DNA from: Umezawaea tangerina
GTDB lineage: Bacteria > Actinomycetota > Actinomycetes > Mycobacteriales > Pseudonocardiaceae
Direction: 5' to 3'
Length of the DNA: 64,000 nt
Assembly (NCBI RefSeq): GCF_003002815.1
Contig: NZ_PVTF01000010.1
Coordinates: 346,032-410,031, forward strand
This document shows positions 16,752 to 24,127 of the stretch, one piece after another (position 1 is the first letter of the stretch; every line of letters begins with the position of its first letter). A program made the translations under genes and the position numbers. The notes under the pieces are model-generated. The model was not told where the DNA came from. It ran no database searches and worked only from the letters and a program-made list of their open reading frames with translations.

Positions 16752-16810
16752 TGGTTTGAAACTTTACCGCGAGACCCGCTGCTGGTGTCGGCGGAAGTCT
16801 CAACGGTGCT

Positions 16811-16828
16811 TTCAAGGATACGCTTGAA
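16811..16828. promoter_or_regulatory. inverted repeat before the erythromycin-esterase-like gene
   Basis: TTCAAG (16811-16816) and CTTGAA (16823-16828) are perfect inverted half sites with a 6-bp spacer, five bases before the ATG of the downstream gene and about 60 bp from the divergent MerR start. A related half site, TTTGAAACTTT, lies near 16755. It is a plausible operator for the double-MerR protein. Confidence 0.45.
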
Positions 16829-16832
16829 CCTC

Positions 16833-17975
16833 ATGAGTCAGGACATCTTGGGCTTCGTGACCCCGTCGTGCGACCTGCTGGCCTTCGGCGAGCCGACCCA
16901 CCTCGAACCGGCGTTCCAGCGGGTGCGCAACGAGCTGTTCCCCCGGCTGGTCGAGCACGGGTTCCGGTCGATCGCCGTCGAGTCCGACCGGGCGGCGGCG
17001 CTCGTCGTGGACGACTACGTGCGGGAGGGCGTGGGGACGCTCGACTCGGCGATGCGGGACGGGTTCTCGCACGGGCTGGGGGAGCTGGAGGGGAACCGGC
17101 GGCTGGTCGCGTGGATGCGGGACCACAACGAGGACCTGCCGCCCGACGAGCGGGTCGCGTTCCACGGGTTCGACGCCTCCACGGAGATGATGAGCGCGCC
17201 CAGTCCGCGGGCCTACCTGGAGCGGGCGCGCGACTACCTGGGGTGGGACGTCGACCTCACGGGGCTCCTCGGGGAGGACGAGCGGTGGAGCCGCACCGAG
17301 GCCGTGATGCGGTGGGAGGAGTCGGTGGGCGCGTCGGCCGAGGCGGGCGAGCTGAGGGTGATCGCGGACGACATGGTGGTCGCCATGGACGTCCGGGCAC
17401 CGGAGCTCATCGCCGGGTCGTCGTTGGCGCAGTGGCGGCGGGTGCGGACGCACCTGTTCGCCGGGATCGGGTTGCTGCGCTACCACCGGGAGCTGGCGCG
17501 GCCGGGGGAGCAGGCGCAGAGGGTGTCGCGGTTGTCCGGGGTCCGCGACGGGGTGATGGCGCGCAACCTGCTGGACATCCGTGAGCTGGAAGCGGTGCGG
17601 GGCAAGACGTTCGTGTTCGCCCACAACATGCACCTGAAGTGGACGCCCAGCGAGTGGAGGTTGGCCGACATGGACGTGGAGTGGGTGTCGGCGGGGGCGA
17701 TCGTGGGGTCGTTGGTGGGGGAGGGGTACGTGTTCGTGGCGGGGAGCCTGGGACGGAGTGCCCGGTTGGGGTTGGAGGAGCCCGCGGCGGGCACGTTCGA
17801 GGCCGGGTTGCAGGACCGGGTGTCGGGGTGGGGGCTGGTCGAGGCCGGGTCGGTGGACAGCGGGAGCGTGCGGACGGACACGCGGCCGGAACAGGGCTAC
17901 TTCCCGTTGGACCAAGGGGTTCTGGAGGGGGCGGCGGGGGTGCTGCACGTCGTGGACGGTGCCGGGTGGAACTGA
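16833..17975 (+). CDS. erythromycin esterase family protein
   Basis: A 380-residue protein of the EreA/EreB-like superfamily. The N-terminal LLAFGEPTHLEPAF contains the GExxH motif with the catalytic-type His, followed by FRSIAVESDRAAAL and later FVFAHNMHLKW with the second conserved His. Family members hydrolyse macrolide lactones, but many actinomycete homologues have unknown substrates. The ATG at 16833 is the first codon that keeps the domain start close. The following gene begins inside its stop codon region (10-bp overlap), so the two form an operon facing away from the double-MerR regulator. Macrolide resistance cannot be claimed from sequence. Confidence 0.8.
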   Translation: MSQDILGFVTPSCDLLAFGEPTHLEPAFQRVRNELFPRLVEHGFRSIAVESDRAAALVVDDYVREGVGTLDSAMRDGFSHGLGELEGNRRLVAWMRDHNEDLPPDERVAFHGFDASTEMMSAPSPRAYLERARDYLGWDVDLTGLLGEDERWSRTEAVMRWEESVGASAEAGELRVIADDMVVAMDVRAPELIAGSSLAQWRRVRTHLFAGIGLLRYHRELARPGEQAQRVSRLSGVRDGVMARNLLDIRELEAVRGKTFVFAHNMHLKWTPSEWRLADMDVEWVSAGAIVGSLVGEGYVFVAGSLGRSARLGLEEPAAGTFEAGLQDRVSGWGLVEAGSVDSGSVRTDTRPEQGYFPLDQGVLEGAAGVLHVVDGAGWN

Positions 17976-18478
17976 CCCTGGAGGAGCTGAGGGCCGTCGC
18001 CGGGTTCGCCGTGGCGTGCGCGGAGCCGGTGCTGCGGATCTTCGAAACGGCGCGGCCGGAGGACGGGCGGCCGCGGGAGGCGATCGAGGTCGCGCGGGAG
18101 TTCGCGGGCGGCGGGAGGAGGACGAAAGCCATGCGGGACTGCGCTTGGGCGGCGCAGAGGGCGGCCGGGGAAGCGCGGGATCTGGGGTTCGAGGCGGCTT
18201 GGGAGGCGGGGAGGGCCGCACTTGCGGCGGCGGGGGCCGGGTACCTGCATCCGTTGGAGAAGGCGACGCAGGTGAAGCACATCCTGGGGGCGGCGGGGCA
18301 TGCGGGGAGGGCGGTGGAGCTGGAGGTCGGGGGTGATTCTGGGGTGCGGTACGTGGAGGGGGTGGTGGGGGTTGCTTCGGGGGTGGTGGTGGGGGTGTTG
18401 AGGAGGTATCCGGGGGCGCCTGGGGGTGGGGGGAGGGGGGGGGAGTTGGTGAGGTTGTTGGATGGGTTGTTGAGGTGA
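17966..18478 (+). CDS. Imm5-like putative immunity protein
   Basis: About 170 residues, all-helical in appearance: LTLEELRAVAGFAVACAEPVLRIFE, then PREAIEVAREFAGG, then Ala-rich helices and HPLEKATQVKHILGAA. This matches the helical repeat proteins annotated as putative immunity (Imm5-like). No toxin gene is adjacent, so an immunity role is only by family name. The GTG start overlaps the upstream esterase-like gene, which implies translational coupling. The last 40 residues are Gly/Val-rich and of low complexity (the DNA is almost pure G/T), which may be a weakly constrained tail. Confidence 0.65.
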   Translation: MELTLEELRAVAGFAVACAEPVLRIFETARPEDGRPREAIEVAREFAGGGRRTKAMRDCAWAAQRAAGEARDLGFEAAWEAGRAALAAAGAGYLHPLEKATQVKHILGAAGHAGRAVELEVGGDSGVRYVEGVVGVASGVVVGVLRRYPGAPGGGGRGGELVRLLDGLLR

Positions 18479-18500
18479 GGGTGGGGTGCTGCCCTCTGGT

Positions 18501-18690
18501 GAAGCCTGGTCCTGGTTGTTCCACTGCGTGAAGTCTGGTTCTCGGTCCTTCCATCGTGCGAAGTCTGGTTCCTGGTCCTCCCACTGTGCTAAGTCTGGCT
18601 CCCGGCCCTCTCATCGTGCGAAGTCTGGCTCCTGGCCCTCTCATCGTGCGAAGCCCTGTCCCCGGCCCTCCCACCCCTGGGGAAGCCCGG
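18501..18690. repeat. 30-bp tandem repeat, about six copies
   Basis: Units start with GAAGTCTGG or close variants at 18501, 18530, 18560, 18590, 18620, 18650 and, degenerate, 18681, and run through CTCCTGGCCCTCTCATCGTGC-like sequence. The central copies are the most alike; the edges are decayed. Spacing is a constant 29-31 bp with no unique spacers, so this is not a CRISPR array. Confidence 0.85.
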
Positions 18691-18715
18691 CCCCCCGGCG
18701 CGCGATTGTCTCAAT

Positions 18716-18770
18716 GCCCCACCCCCGTTTGTCAAGACGATAAAGCTGTCTTGACAAACGGGGGTGGGGC
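18716..18770. terminator. perfect 23-bp inverted repeat
   Basis: The arms 18716-18738 and 18748-18770 are exact complements around a 9-base loop (GATAAAGCT). Such a stem would act as a strong bidirectional terminator between the Imm5-like gene and the convergent SGNH hydrolase gene, though no T-run follows. Confidence 0.75.
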
Positions 18771-18803
18771 AGGAGGGCGCTGTGTATCGGGGGCGGGAGG
18801 GGA

Positions 18804-18908
18804 TCTGGCTTCGCCAGACATCAGGCTGCGCCTGACTTCAAGGCATCGGCTGGCGCCGACAGGGCCCCAGGCGCTCCGCGCCGGATGCGCGTTGGCGGGC
18901 TGCGCCCG
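18804..18908. repeat. row of five small hairpins with 3-4-base loops
   Basis: Perfect stems occur at 18804-18818 (TCTGGC/GCCAGA, loop TTC), 18821-18835 (TCAGGC/GCCTGA, loop TGC), 18846-18859 (TCGGC/GCCGA), 18870-18882 (GGCGC/GCGCC, loop TCC) and 18896-18908 (CGGGC/GCCCG, loop TGC). The stems differ in sequence but share size and loop, suggesting that structure is what is conserved. Confidence 0.6.
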
Positions 18909-18929
18909 TCGGGGTGGCTCCTGGCTCTA

Positions 18930-19113
18930 GTCCTTTGCCTTTCTCATTCCCGCTCTTCTCTTCCCCTCCGTCCTTTCCCGCCCAGCCCTTTTCCCTACCG
19001 CTCAGCCCTTCCTTTACCCCTCCTGCCCACTCCACTCCACCCCAGCCTGCCCTGCCCCACCCACCCCCCGCTCTCCCCTCCCACGCGTCCCCTCCCCCTC
19101 CACCCAGCAGCCT
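18930..19113. repeat. polypyrimidine tract
   Basis: Roughly 180 bases of the plus strand are almost entirely C and T with only scattered G and A. Such mirror-like homopurine/homopyrimidine DNA can form triplex structures. It lies just beyond the 3' end of the SGNH hydrolase gene. Confidence 0.65.
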
Positions 19114-19124
19114 GGGGACGGGGG

Positions 19125-20183
19125 TCAGTCGGTGTTGGTGCTGGAGACTGCTTTGAGGTTGCCCTGTTGGTCGGCTACGCAGGTGGCGGTTTTGGTGGTG
19201 GTGCTGAGGAAGTCGGTGAGGCAGCGGCCGAACTGTTCGTGGCCCTTGGCGTTGGGGTGGAAGGATTCCTGGAGGGCGTGGGAGGCGCGGGATTCGTCGC
19301 GGAGGCCGTCGAAGTCGACTGAGAGCCTGGTGAACCACTCGTCGTCGGGGTTGGGGCCGCCGGTGCAGGCTTCGTGGTCGGTGCCTGCCTGGGTGAGGTC
19401 GAGGAAGCGGGCGTTGGTGCGGCGGGCGGCGGTGTTGAGGCCCTTGGCGAGTTCGCCGACGCCGGTGTCGCGGACCCAGGTCATGTCGCCGGTGCGGAGG
19501 GGGCAGCCTGCGAGGTTCTGCAGGTCGCCGGGGACGCCGGGGGCGACGGGGGAGGCGTAGGACTGGAGGACGAGGGTGTAGGAGCGTTCGGTGTAGCCCT
19601 CGTCGTGCATGACGGTGCGGATGTCGCGCAACGCCCTCTCGACCTTGGGGACCATGCGGTCGACGCGGCCGCGCCAGTCGTCGGAGAGGGTGGCGGTGCA
19701 GTCGGCCTTGCGTTCGAACCAGGCCTGGACGCAGCGGTTGAGGACGTCGGAGAAGCGGGGGTCGTCGTTGGCGCCGACGGCGACGACGATGACGGCCACG
19801 CGGTTGACGCGGGCGATGGCGGCGAGGCGCTTGGACTGGGACTGCTCGGTGTTCTGGAGCTTGTCGGTCAGACCGACCTGCTCGGAGTTGGCGCCGGAGC
19901 AGGAGAGGTTGAACGTCTTGTCGACGCCCGCGACGACGGTCCGGTTGATGGTGGCGTTGGCGGAGCGGTGGCACCAGTCGCCGTTCTCGCCGTCGGTCCC
20001 CGCCTCGTAGTCGCCCGCGCCCTCGCCGGACATGGTGCTGTCGCCCATGGCGACCATCGCGACGGGTGCGTCGCGGGCGGGGCCGGGAGGCGCGGCGAAG
20101 CGGTGGTCGCTGACGACCACCAGGACGGCGAGGAGGGGGACCACGACGAAGAGGGCCAGGACGCGGCGAGCGAACGGGTGCAT
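19125..20183 (-). CDS. SGNH/GDSL hydrolase, membrane-anchored or secreted
   Basis: A 352-residue protein with an N-terminal hydrophobic segment (residues 8-27, uncleaved anchor or signal) and an extracytoplasmic SGNH hydrolase domain. Block I is VAMGDSTMSGEGAGDY (Ser about 49), block III is VVAVGANDDPRF with the Asn, and block V is SFHPNAKGHEQ with the catalytic Asp-less His pair near residue 310. Members are esterases and lipases; several Cys pairs suggest disulfides outside the cell. It is read alone in front of a lipoprotein-type ABC system but separated from it by only 6 bp, so cotranscription with the upstream ABC genes is likely. Confidence 0.82.
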   Translation of the reverse strand: MHPFARRVLALFVVVPLLAVLVVVSDHRFAAPPGPARDAPVAMVAMGDSTMSGEGAGDYEAGTDGENGDWCHRSANATINRTVVAGVDKTFNLSCSGANSEQVGLTDKLQNTEQSQSKRLAAIARVNRVAVIVVAVGANDDPRFSDVLNRCVQAWFERKADCTATLSDDWRGRVDRMVPKVERALRDIRTVMHDEGYTERSYTLVLQSYASPVAPGVPGDLQNLAGCPLRTGDMTWVRDTGVGELAKGLNTAARRTNARFLDLTQAGTDHEACTGGPNPDDEWFTRLSVDFDGLRDESRASHALQESFHPNAKGHEQFGRCLTDFLSTTTKTATCVADQQGNLKAVSSTNTD

Positions 20184-20189
20184 CGGGAC

Positions 20190-20843
20190 TCAGTGTACGG
20201 AAACGATCCCGTTGTCGAGGACGAGTGTGCGGTCCGCCGCGCGGTGCACGAGGTCGTGGTGGGTGGCGATGAGCACGGCCGAACCGGTGTCCGCCGCACG
20301 GCGCAGCACGGCGACGGCGGCGGGGGCGCTGCGCCGGTCGAGGTGGGCGGTCGGCTCGTCGGCGAGCAGCACCTTCGGGCCGGTGATGACGGCGCGGGCG
20401 AGCGCGGCGCGCTGCTGCTGGCCGAACGACACCTCGGCCGGGTAGCGGTCGCCGAGGCCGTCGATGCCCAGCTCGGCCATCAGCCCGTCCACGGCGTCGC
20501 CCACCGGGTGGCCGCGGCGGGCCGGGTCCAGGCGCAGCGGCAGGGCGATGTTCTCGGCCAGCGTCAGCTCGCCCGCCAGGCCGAGGGCCTGCGGCAGCAC
20601 GGCGCACAGCTGCCACGGCGGGGGAGTGGTGAGCGACCGCCCGCACACCTCCACCGTGCCCCGGTCGGGCTGGTCGAACCCGCACAGCAGGGTGACCAGC
20701 GCGCTCTTGCCCGACCCGGACGGCCCGGACAGCGTGACCAGCTCCCCGGCGGCCACCTCCAGGTCGACGCCGCGCAGCACGTGCACCGCGCCGCTGGGGT
20801 GGTCGAACGACCGGTGCACCCCGTCCGCCCGCAACGCCGTCAC
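20190..20843 (-). CDS. ABC transporter ATPase (LolD/MacB type), second copy
   Basis: A 217-residue ATPase with Walker A GPSGSGKSAL, Q-loop, an atypical signature SFGQQQRAALARAV, Walker B VLLADEPT and switch His in ATHHD. The ABC signature starts with SFGQQ instead of LSGGQ. It begins with GTG overlapping the stop of the upstream ATPase gene (GTGA). With its sister it would energise the FtsX-like permease encoded further upstream, a set-up used for extracting or exporting lipids, lipoproteins or peptides at the membrane. Confidence 0.87.
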   Translation of the reverse strand: MTALRADGVHRSFDHPSGAVHVLRGVDLEVAAGELVTLSGPSGSGKSALVTLLCGFDQPDRGTVEVCGRSLTTPPPWQLCAVLPQALGLAGELTLAENIALPLRLDPARRGHPVGDAVDGLMAELGIDGLGDRYPAEVSFGQQQRAALARAVITGPKVLLADEPTAHLDRRSAPAAVAVLRRAADTGSAVLIATHHDLVHRAADRTLVLDNGIVSVH

Positions 20844-21502
20844 GTCAACGCCCCGTCGCGCAGCGTGAACAGCTGGTCCGCCAACGCGATCAGCCGGGGG
20901 TCGTGCGAGGCGACCACGACCGGGACGCCTTGGCGGGACAGGTCCACGAGGGTCTCCAGGACGAGGTCGGCGGACGCGGTGTCCAGCTGCGAGGTGGGTT
21001 CGTCGGCGAGCACCACGGCGGCGCCGCGGGCCAGCGCGCACCCGAAGGCGAGCCGCTGCTGCTGCCCGCCCGACAGCGCGGTCACCTTCCAGCTCGCGGT
21101 GCCGGGCAGGCCGAGGTCGTCGAGCAGCCCGTCCACCCGCTCCGGGCGCCCGGCGGACTGGGCGGCGGCACGCAGGTTGTCGCCGACGGACAGGTGGCCG
21201 ATCAGGTTGTCGCCGGGGTTCTGGAACACCAGCGCGATGTCGGTGCGCCGCAACGCCCGGCGCGCGCGGTCCGACAGCCGGGTCGTGCCGCGGCCGTGCA
21301 GCTCGACGGCGCCCAGCGTCGGCCGTTCGACCAGGCCCAGCACCCGCAGCAACGTCGACTTGCCCGACCCGGACGGCCCGGCCAGCACGGTGATGCCGGT
21401 CGACGGGACGTCCAGGCCCACGTCGGACACGGCGGTGACCGTGCCGCCGGGGGTGCGGTAGTCGACGCCGACGCCGGTCAGCCGCAGGACGTGGTCAGCC
21501 AC
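20840..21502 (-). CDS. ABC transporter ATPase (LolD/MacB type), first copy
   Basis: A 220-residue ATPase with Walker A GPSGSGKSTL, canonical signature LSGGQQQRLAFG, Walker B VVLADEPT and H-loop ASHDPRL. Its ATG lies inside the 3' end of the permease gene (8-bp overlap). Two non-identical ATPases for one permease gene suggest a heterodimeric engine, the second subunit having a divergent signature. Confidence 0.88.
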   Translation of the reverse strand: MADHVLRLTGVGVDYRTPGGTVTAVSDVGLDVPSTGITVLAGPSGSGKSTLLRVLGLVERPTLGAVELHGRGTTRLSDRARRALRRTDIALVFQNPGDNLIGHLSVGDNLRAAAQSAGRPERVDGLLDDLGLPGTASWKVTALSGGQQQRLAFGCALARGAAVVLADEPTSQLDTASADLVLETLVDLSRQGVPVVVASHDPRLIALADQLFTLRDGALT

Positions 21503-24002
21503 GGATCAGCTCCCCGATCCGGGCCGCGCGGGCGGCGCGCAGCGCGATCCACGCCGCCGCGAGCACGACCAGCGCGCTGCCGACGGCCGTGGTCACCAGC
21601 AGCGGCAGCACGTTCGGCAGCGTCGGCGACGGCGTGAGCCGCGGCGCCGGGTCCAGCCGCGGCACGGCGACCCCGCTGCTGAGCGCGCTCGCGGCGCTGC
21701 CGACGACGACCGCGAACGCCGCCACCGCGCCGAGCTCCACCAGGTGGCTGGACAGCAGCGTGGCCGGGCTCATGCCCATCCTGGTGCTCAGCGCGCCCGC
21801 GACCGCGTTCTGCCGCCTGCGCACCTCGATCGCGAGCAGCAGCGCGATGGCCGCGACGATCGCGAGCACCCCGCCGATCGCGGTGACGAACCCGAACGCC
21901 CACCCGATGGTGAGGAACGGCAGCCCGGCGATCGCCTTGGACCGCTCCTGCACGCCGGTGTAGTCGATGCCCGCCGCGCGCAGCGGCCCGGTGAGGTCGG
22001 CGGCGGACCTGGTGGACCACAGGTACCAGGAGCCGACGGCGTCGGCGGCCGTGACCCGGTCGCGCGGCACGACGTACCCGTCCGCGCCGACCTTCGGGAA
22101 CGACGGCAGCGTCGTCCTGGGGTTCAGCGGCGGCAGTCCGGGCAGCTGGACGTCGCGGCGCGCGGGTGGGCCGATCCGCAGCGGCTCGGTGAGCAGCGCG
22201 CGCAGCTCGTCGGGGTCGGCGGTGCCGAGGTAGGCGCCGTCGGTGAACGTGGCCGGGTCCACCACCACCGCGGTGCGGTCGTACTGGCTGCTGACGCCGA
22301 CGACCGTGGTCGACCCGCGCAGCTCGGCCGGCAGCTCGCGCTCGCCGGTGACCAGGTCGGTGCCGATCTGCACGACGCTGTTGGCGCCGGTGTAGAGGCC
22401 GGACTTCTCGTCCAGCGCGGTCCGCTGGGCGTTGGCGACGCTGGTGCCGACGGCGATCGTGCCGATGGCCAGCACCCCCACCAGCAGCACGCCGGTCACC
22501 GGTCCGGCGCTCGCGGCGAGCCTGCGGATCGCGATCTGGGCGGCGGGCCGGTGCCACAGCGACGCGCGGTGCGACGCGCGCAGCAGCACCCGCAGCACCC
22601 TGGCCGCGAGCAGCGCGGTGGTCAGCACGACCAGCAGCGGGAACGCCAGCGCGGCCGCGTCGATCCCGGGCAGTCCGCCGATCTTGAGCGGCGTGGACAG
22701 CCCACCCGCCCGCAGCCGCTGCCAGGCCGCGAACGCCAGCGCCGCGGTCGCCAGTTCCCACGGGACGGCGGCGAGCACCCGGCGGGCGAGCCCCCTGCCC
22801 GTCGGTGCCTGGAACATCCGGTGCGCGTGGAACGCGGTCACCACCAGCGTGACGGCGAGGCTCGCCAGGACGACGGCGACGACCGCGAGTACGGCGGTGG
22901 GCAGCGCGTCGGGTTCGAGGTCGGTGGACGGCGCGTACACGCCGAGCAGCAGCCGGGCCGTGCCCAGACCCGCCGCGCCGCCCAGCACCAGCGGTGCGCC
23001 GAGCTCCAGCACCGCGCGGCCGCCGAGCGCCCACGGCCCGGAGCCGCGGCACCACAGCATCCGCAGCTCGGTCCGGCGGCGCTGCACCCAGCCCGCGGTG
23101 ACCGTGCCGACGCCCGCGAGCCCGATGAGCAGGCTGATCAGGGTCAGCGGCAGGACGGCGGCGCGGACGTTGGCCGCGGTGGCGCGCGCGTTCTCCACCG
23201 GCAGGGGCAGCACGACGTTGTGGCGCAGCCTCGGGATGATCCCGTCGGTGCGGTCGTCGATCCGGTCGAGCAGAGCGGTCCCGGACGCCAGCAGCACCTC
23301 GGCCTGCGTCGCGGTGCGCGGCGCCGGGACGGGGAAGCGCAGCGACAGCGCGACGCCTCCGCCGGTGAGCTCCGGCGGCAGCGCGTCGAAAGCCTCCTGG
23401 CTGGGCATCCACACCACCGAGCTGGTGACGTCCTTGCGGGTGATCTTGTTGGGCACGACCTGCTTGCGCTCGCCGCACCACCACTGGTCGATCGGGTCGT
23501 TGAGGTCGGCGTAGATCGCGGTGACCGGGGGCAGCCTGCCGCCCATGCCGCGTTCGCCCAGCCGCAGGTCGGTCGTGTCGGCGACGCTGCGGGGGACCCA
23601 CATGCCGTCGCGGGACCCGCCCTCGAGCACGGTCACGTGGTCCACGGCGCCCTCGCGGTAGCCGAACTTCGCGAACGTCGGCCTGCCGCCGAAGTCGGTG
23701 CGGACCTCGGTGGTGTAGGTCGCGGCGAGCACGGGCAGCGACCCGGCGGTCTCGCGCGCGGCGGCGACCACCTCGTCGACCCGGTCGGCGGGCACGCCGC
23801 GGTCGGCGTCGAGTCCGGGGTGCAGCAGCTGCTCGCACAGCCGGTCCTGCTGGTAGGCGACCGCGGCGCTGCCGGAGGCCGAGGAGTGCAGCACGGCGGC
23901 GGCCACGACGAAGCTCAGCAGCAGCGCTGTCACCACGCTGACCAGCAGGGTCAGCGGGCTCGACAGGGCCGCGCGGGGTGCGGCGCGCCACGGGGTCTGC
24001 AC
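21495..24002 (-). CDS. FtsX/MacB-like ABC permease
   Basis: An 835-residue membrane protein. A first transmembrane helix near residues 15-40 is followed by a large extracytoplasmic domain (about 40-280), then a cluster of three to four helices, a second block of helices around 430-500 with another external domain, and a final FtsX-type trio after 690. Duplicated FtsX architecture of this length is usual for actinomycete members of this exporter class. The substrate is unknown. It is the first gene of a four-gene leftward operon ending with the SGNH hydrolase. The promoter must lie in the 125 bp shared with the chitinase promoter. Confidence 0.82.
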   Translation of the reverse strand: MQTPWRAAPRAALSSPLTLLVSVVTALLLSFVVAAAVLHSSASGSAAVAYQQDRLCEQLLHPGLDADRGVPADRVDEVVAAARETAGSLPVLAATYTTEVRTDFGGRPTFAKFGYREGAVDHVTVLEGGSRDGMWVPRSVADTTDLRLGERGMGGRLPPVTAIYADLNDPIDQWWCGERKQVVPNKITRKDVTSSVVWMPSQEAFDALPPELTGGGVALSLRFPVPAPRTATQAEVLLASGTALLDRIDDRTDGIIPRLRHNVVLPLPVENARATAANVRAAVLPLTLISLLIGLAGVGTVTAGWVQRRRTELRMLWCRGSGPWALGGRAVLELGAPLVLGGAAGLGTARLLLGVYAPSTDLEPDALPTAVLAVVAVVLASLAVTLVVTAFHAHRMFQAPTGRGLARRVLAAVPWELATAALAFAAWQRLRAGGLSTPLKIGGLPGIDAAALAFPLLVVLTTALLAARVLRVLLRASHRASLWHRPAAQIAIRRLAASAGPVTGVLLVGVLAIGTIAVGTSVANAQRTALDEKSGLYTGANSVVQIGTDLVTGERELPAELRGSTTVVGVSSQYDRTAVVVDPATFTDGAYLGTADPDELRALLTEPLRIGPPARRDVQLPGLPPLNPRTTLPSFPKVGADGYVVPRDRVTAADAVGSWYLWSTRSAADLTGPLRAAGIDYTGVQERSKAIAGLPFLTIGWAFGFVTAIGGVLAIVAAIALLLAIEVRRRQNAVAGALSTRMGMSPATLLSSHLVELGAVAAFAVVVGSAASALSSGVAVPRLDPAPRLTPSPTLPNVLPLLVTTAVGSALVVLAAAWIALRAARAARIGELIRG

Positions 24003-24054
24003 GGGCGAACGCTATACGTCGGATGTCCGGTCGGGGAGTGTTTCGCCGAGAACC

Positions 24055-24083
24055 TTGACAGTGGGTTGATGGTCTAGTCCAAT
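24055..24083 (+). promoter_or_regulatory. chitinase promoter with DasR-like operator
   Basis: TTGACA (24055-24060), a 17-bp spacer and TCCAAT (24078-24083) form a promoter about 35 bp before the ribosome binding site AGGAGG. The spacer and -10 hold TGGTCTAGTCCA (24070-24081), one mismatch from the symmetric DasR-responsive element core. Control by N-acetylglucosamine through a DasR homologue is expected, as for streptomycete chitinases. Confidence 0.72.
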
Positions 24084-24127
24084 TCGGAAACAGACCCACC
24101 TGGAGGCCGCCACCACTAGGAGGACGC

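Larger units (their letters stand above)
18479..19124. other. 646-bp gene-free stretch of dense repeats and hairpins
   Basis: No coding sequence is supported. In order it contains about six 30-bp tandem repeats, a perfect 23-bp inverted repeat, a row of five small hairpins and a long polypyrimidine tract that ends next to the SGNH hydrolase gene. Long frames through it on either strand are artefacts of skewed composition. Confidence 0.75.

Noticed and set aside
16812..18674. Proline-rich 620-codon frame on the minus strand
   Set aside because: Antisense to the erythromycin-esterase-like and Imm5-like genes; its Pro runs come from G-rich coding DNA and tandem repeats.
18501..18690. Possible CRISPR array
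   Set aside because: Units are contiguous 30-bp tandem repeats without unique spacers, and no cas genes are nearby.
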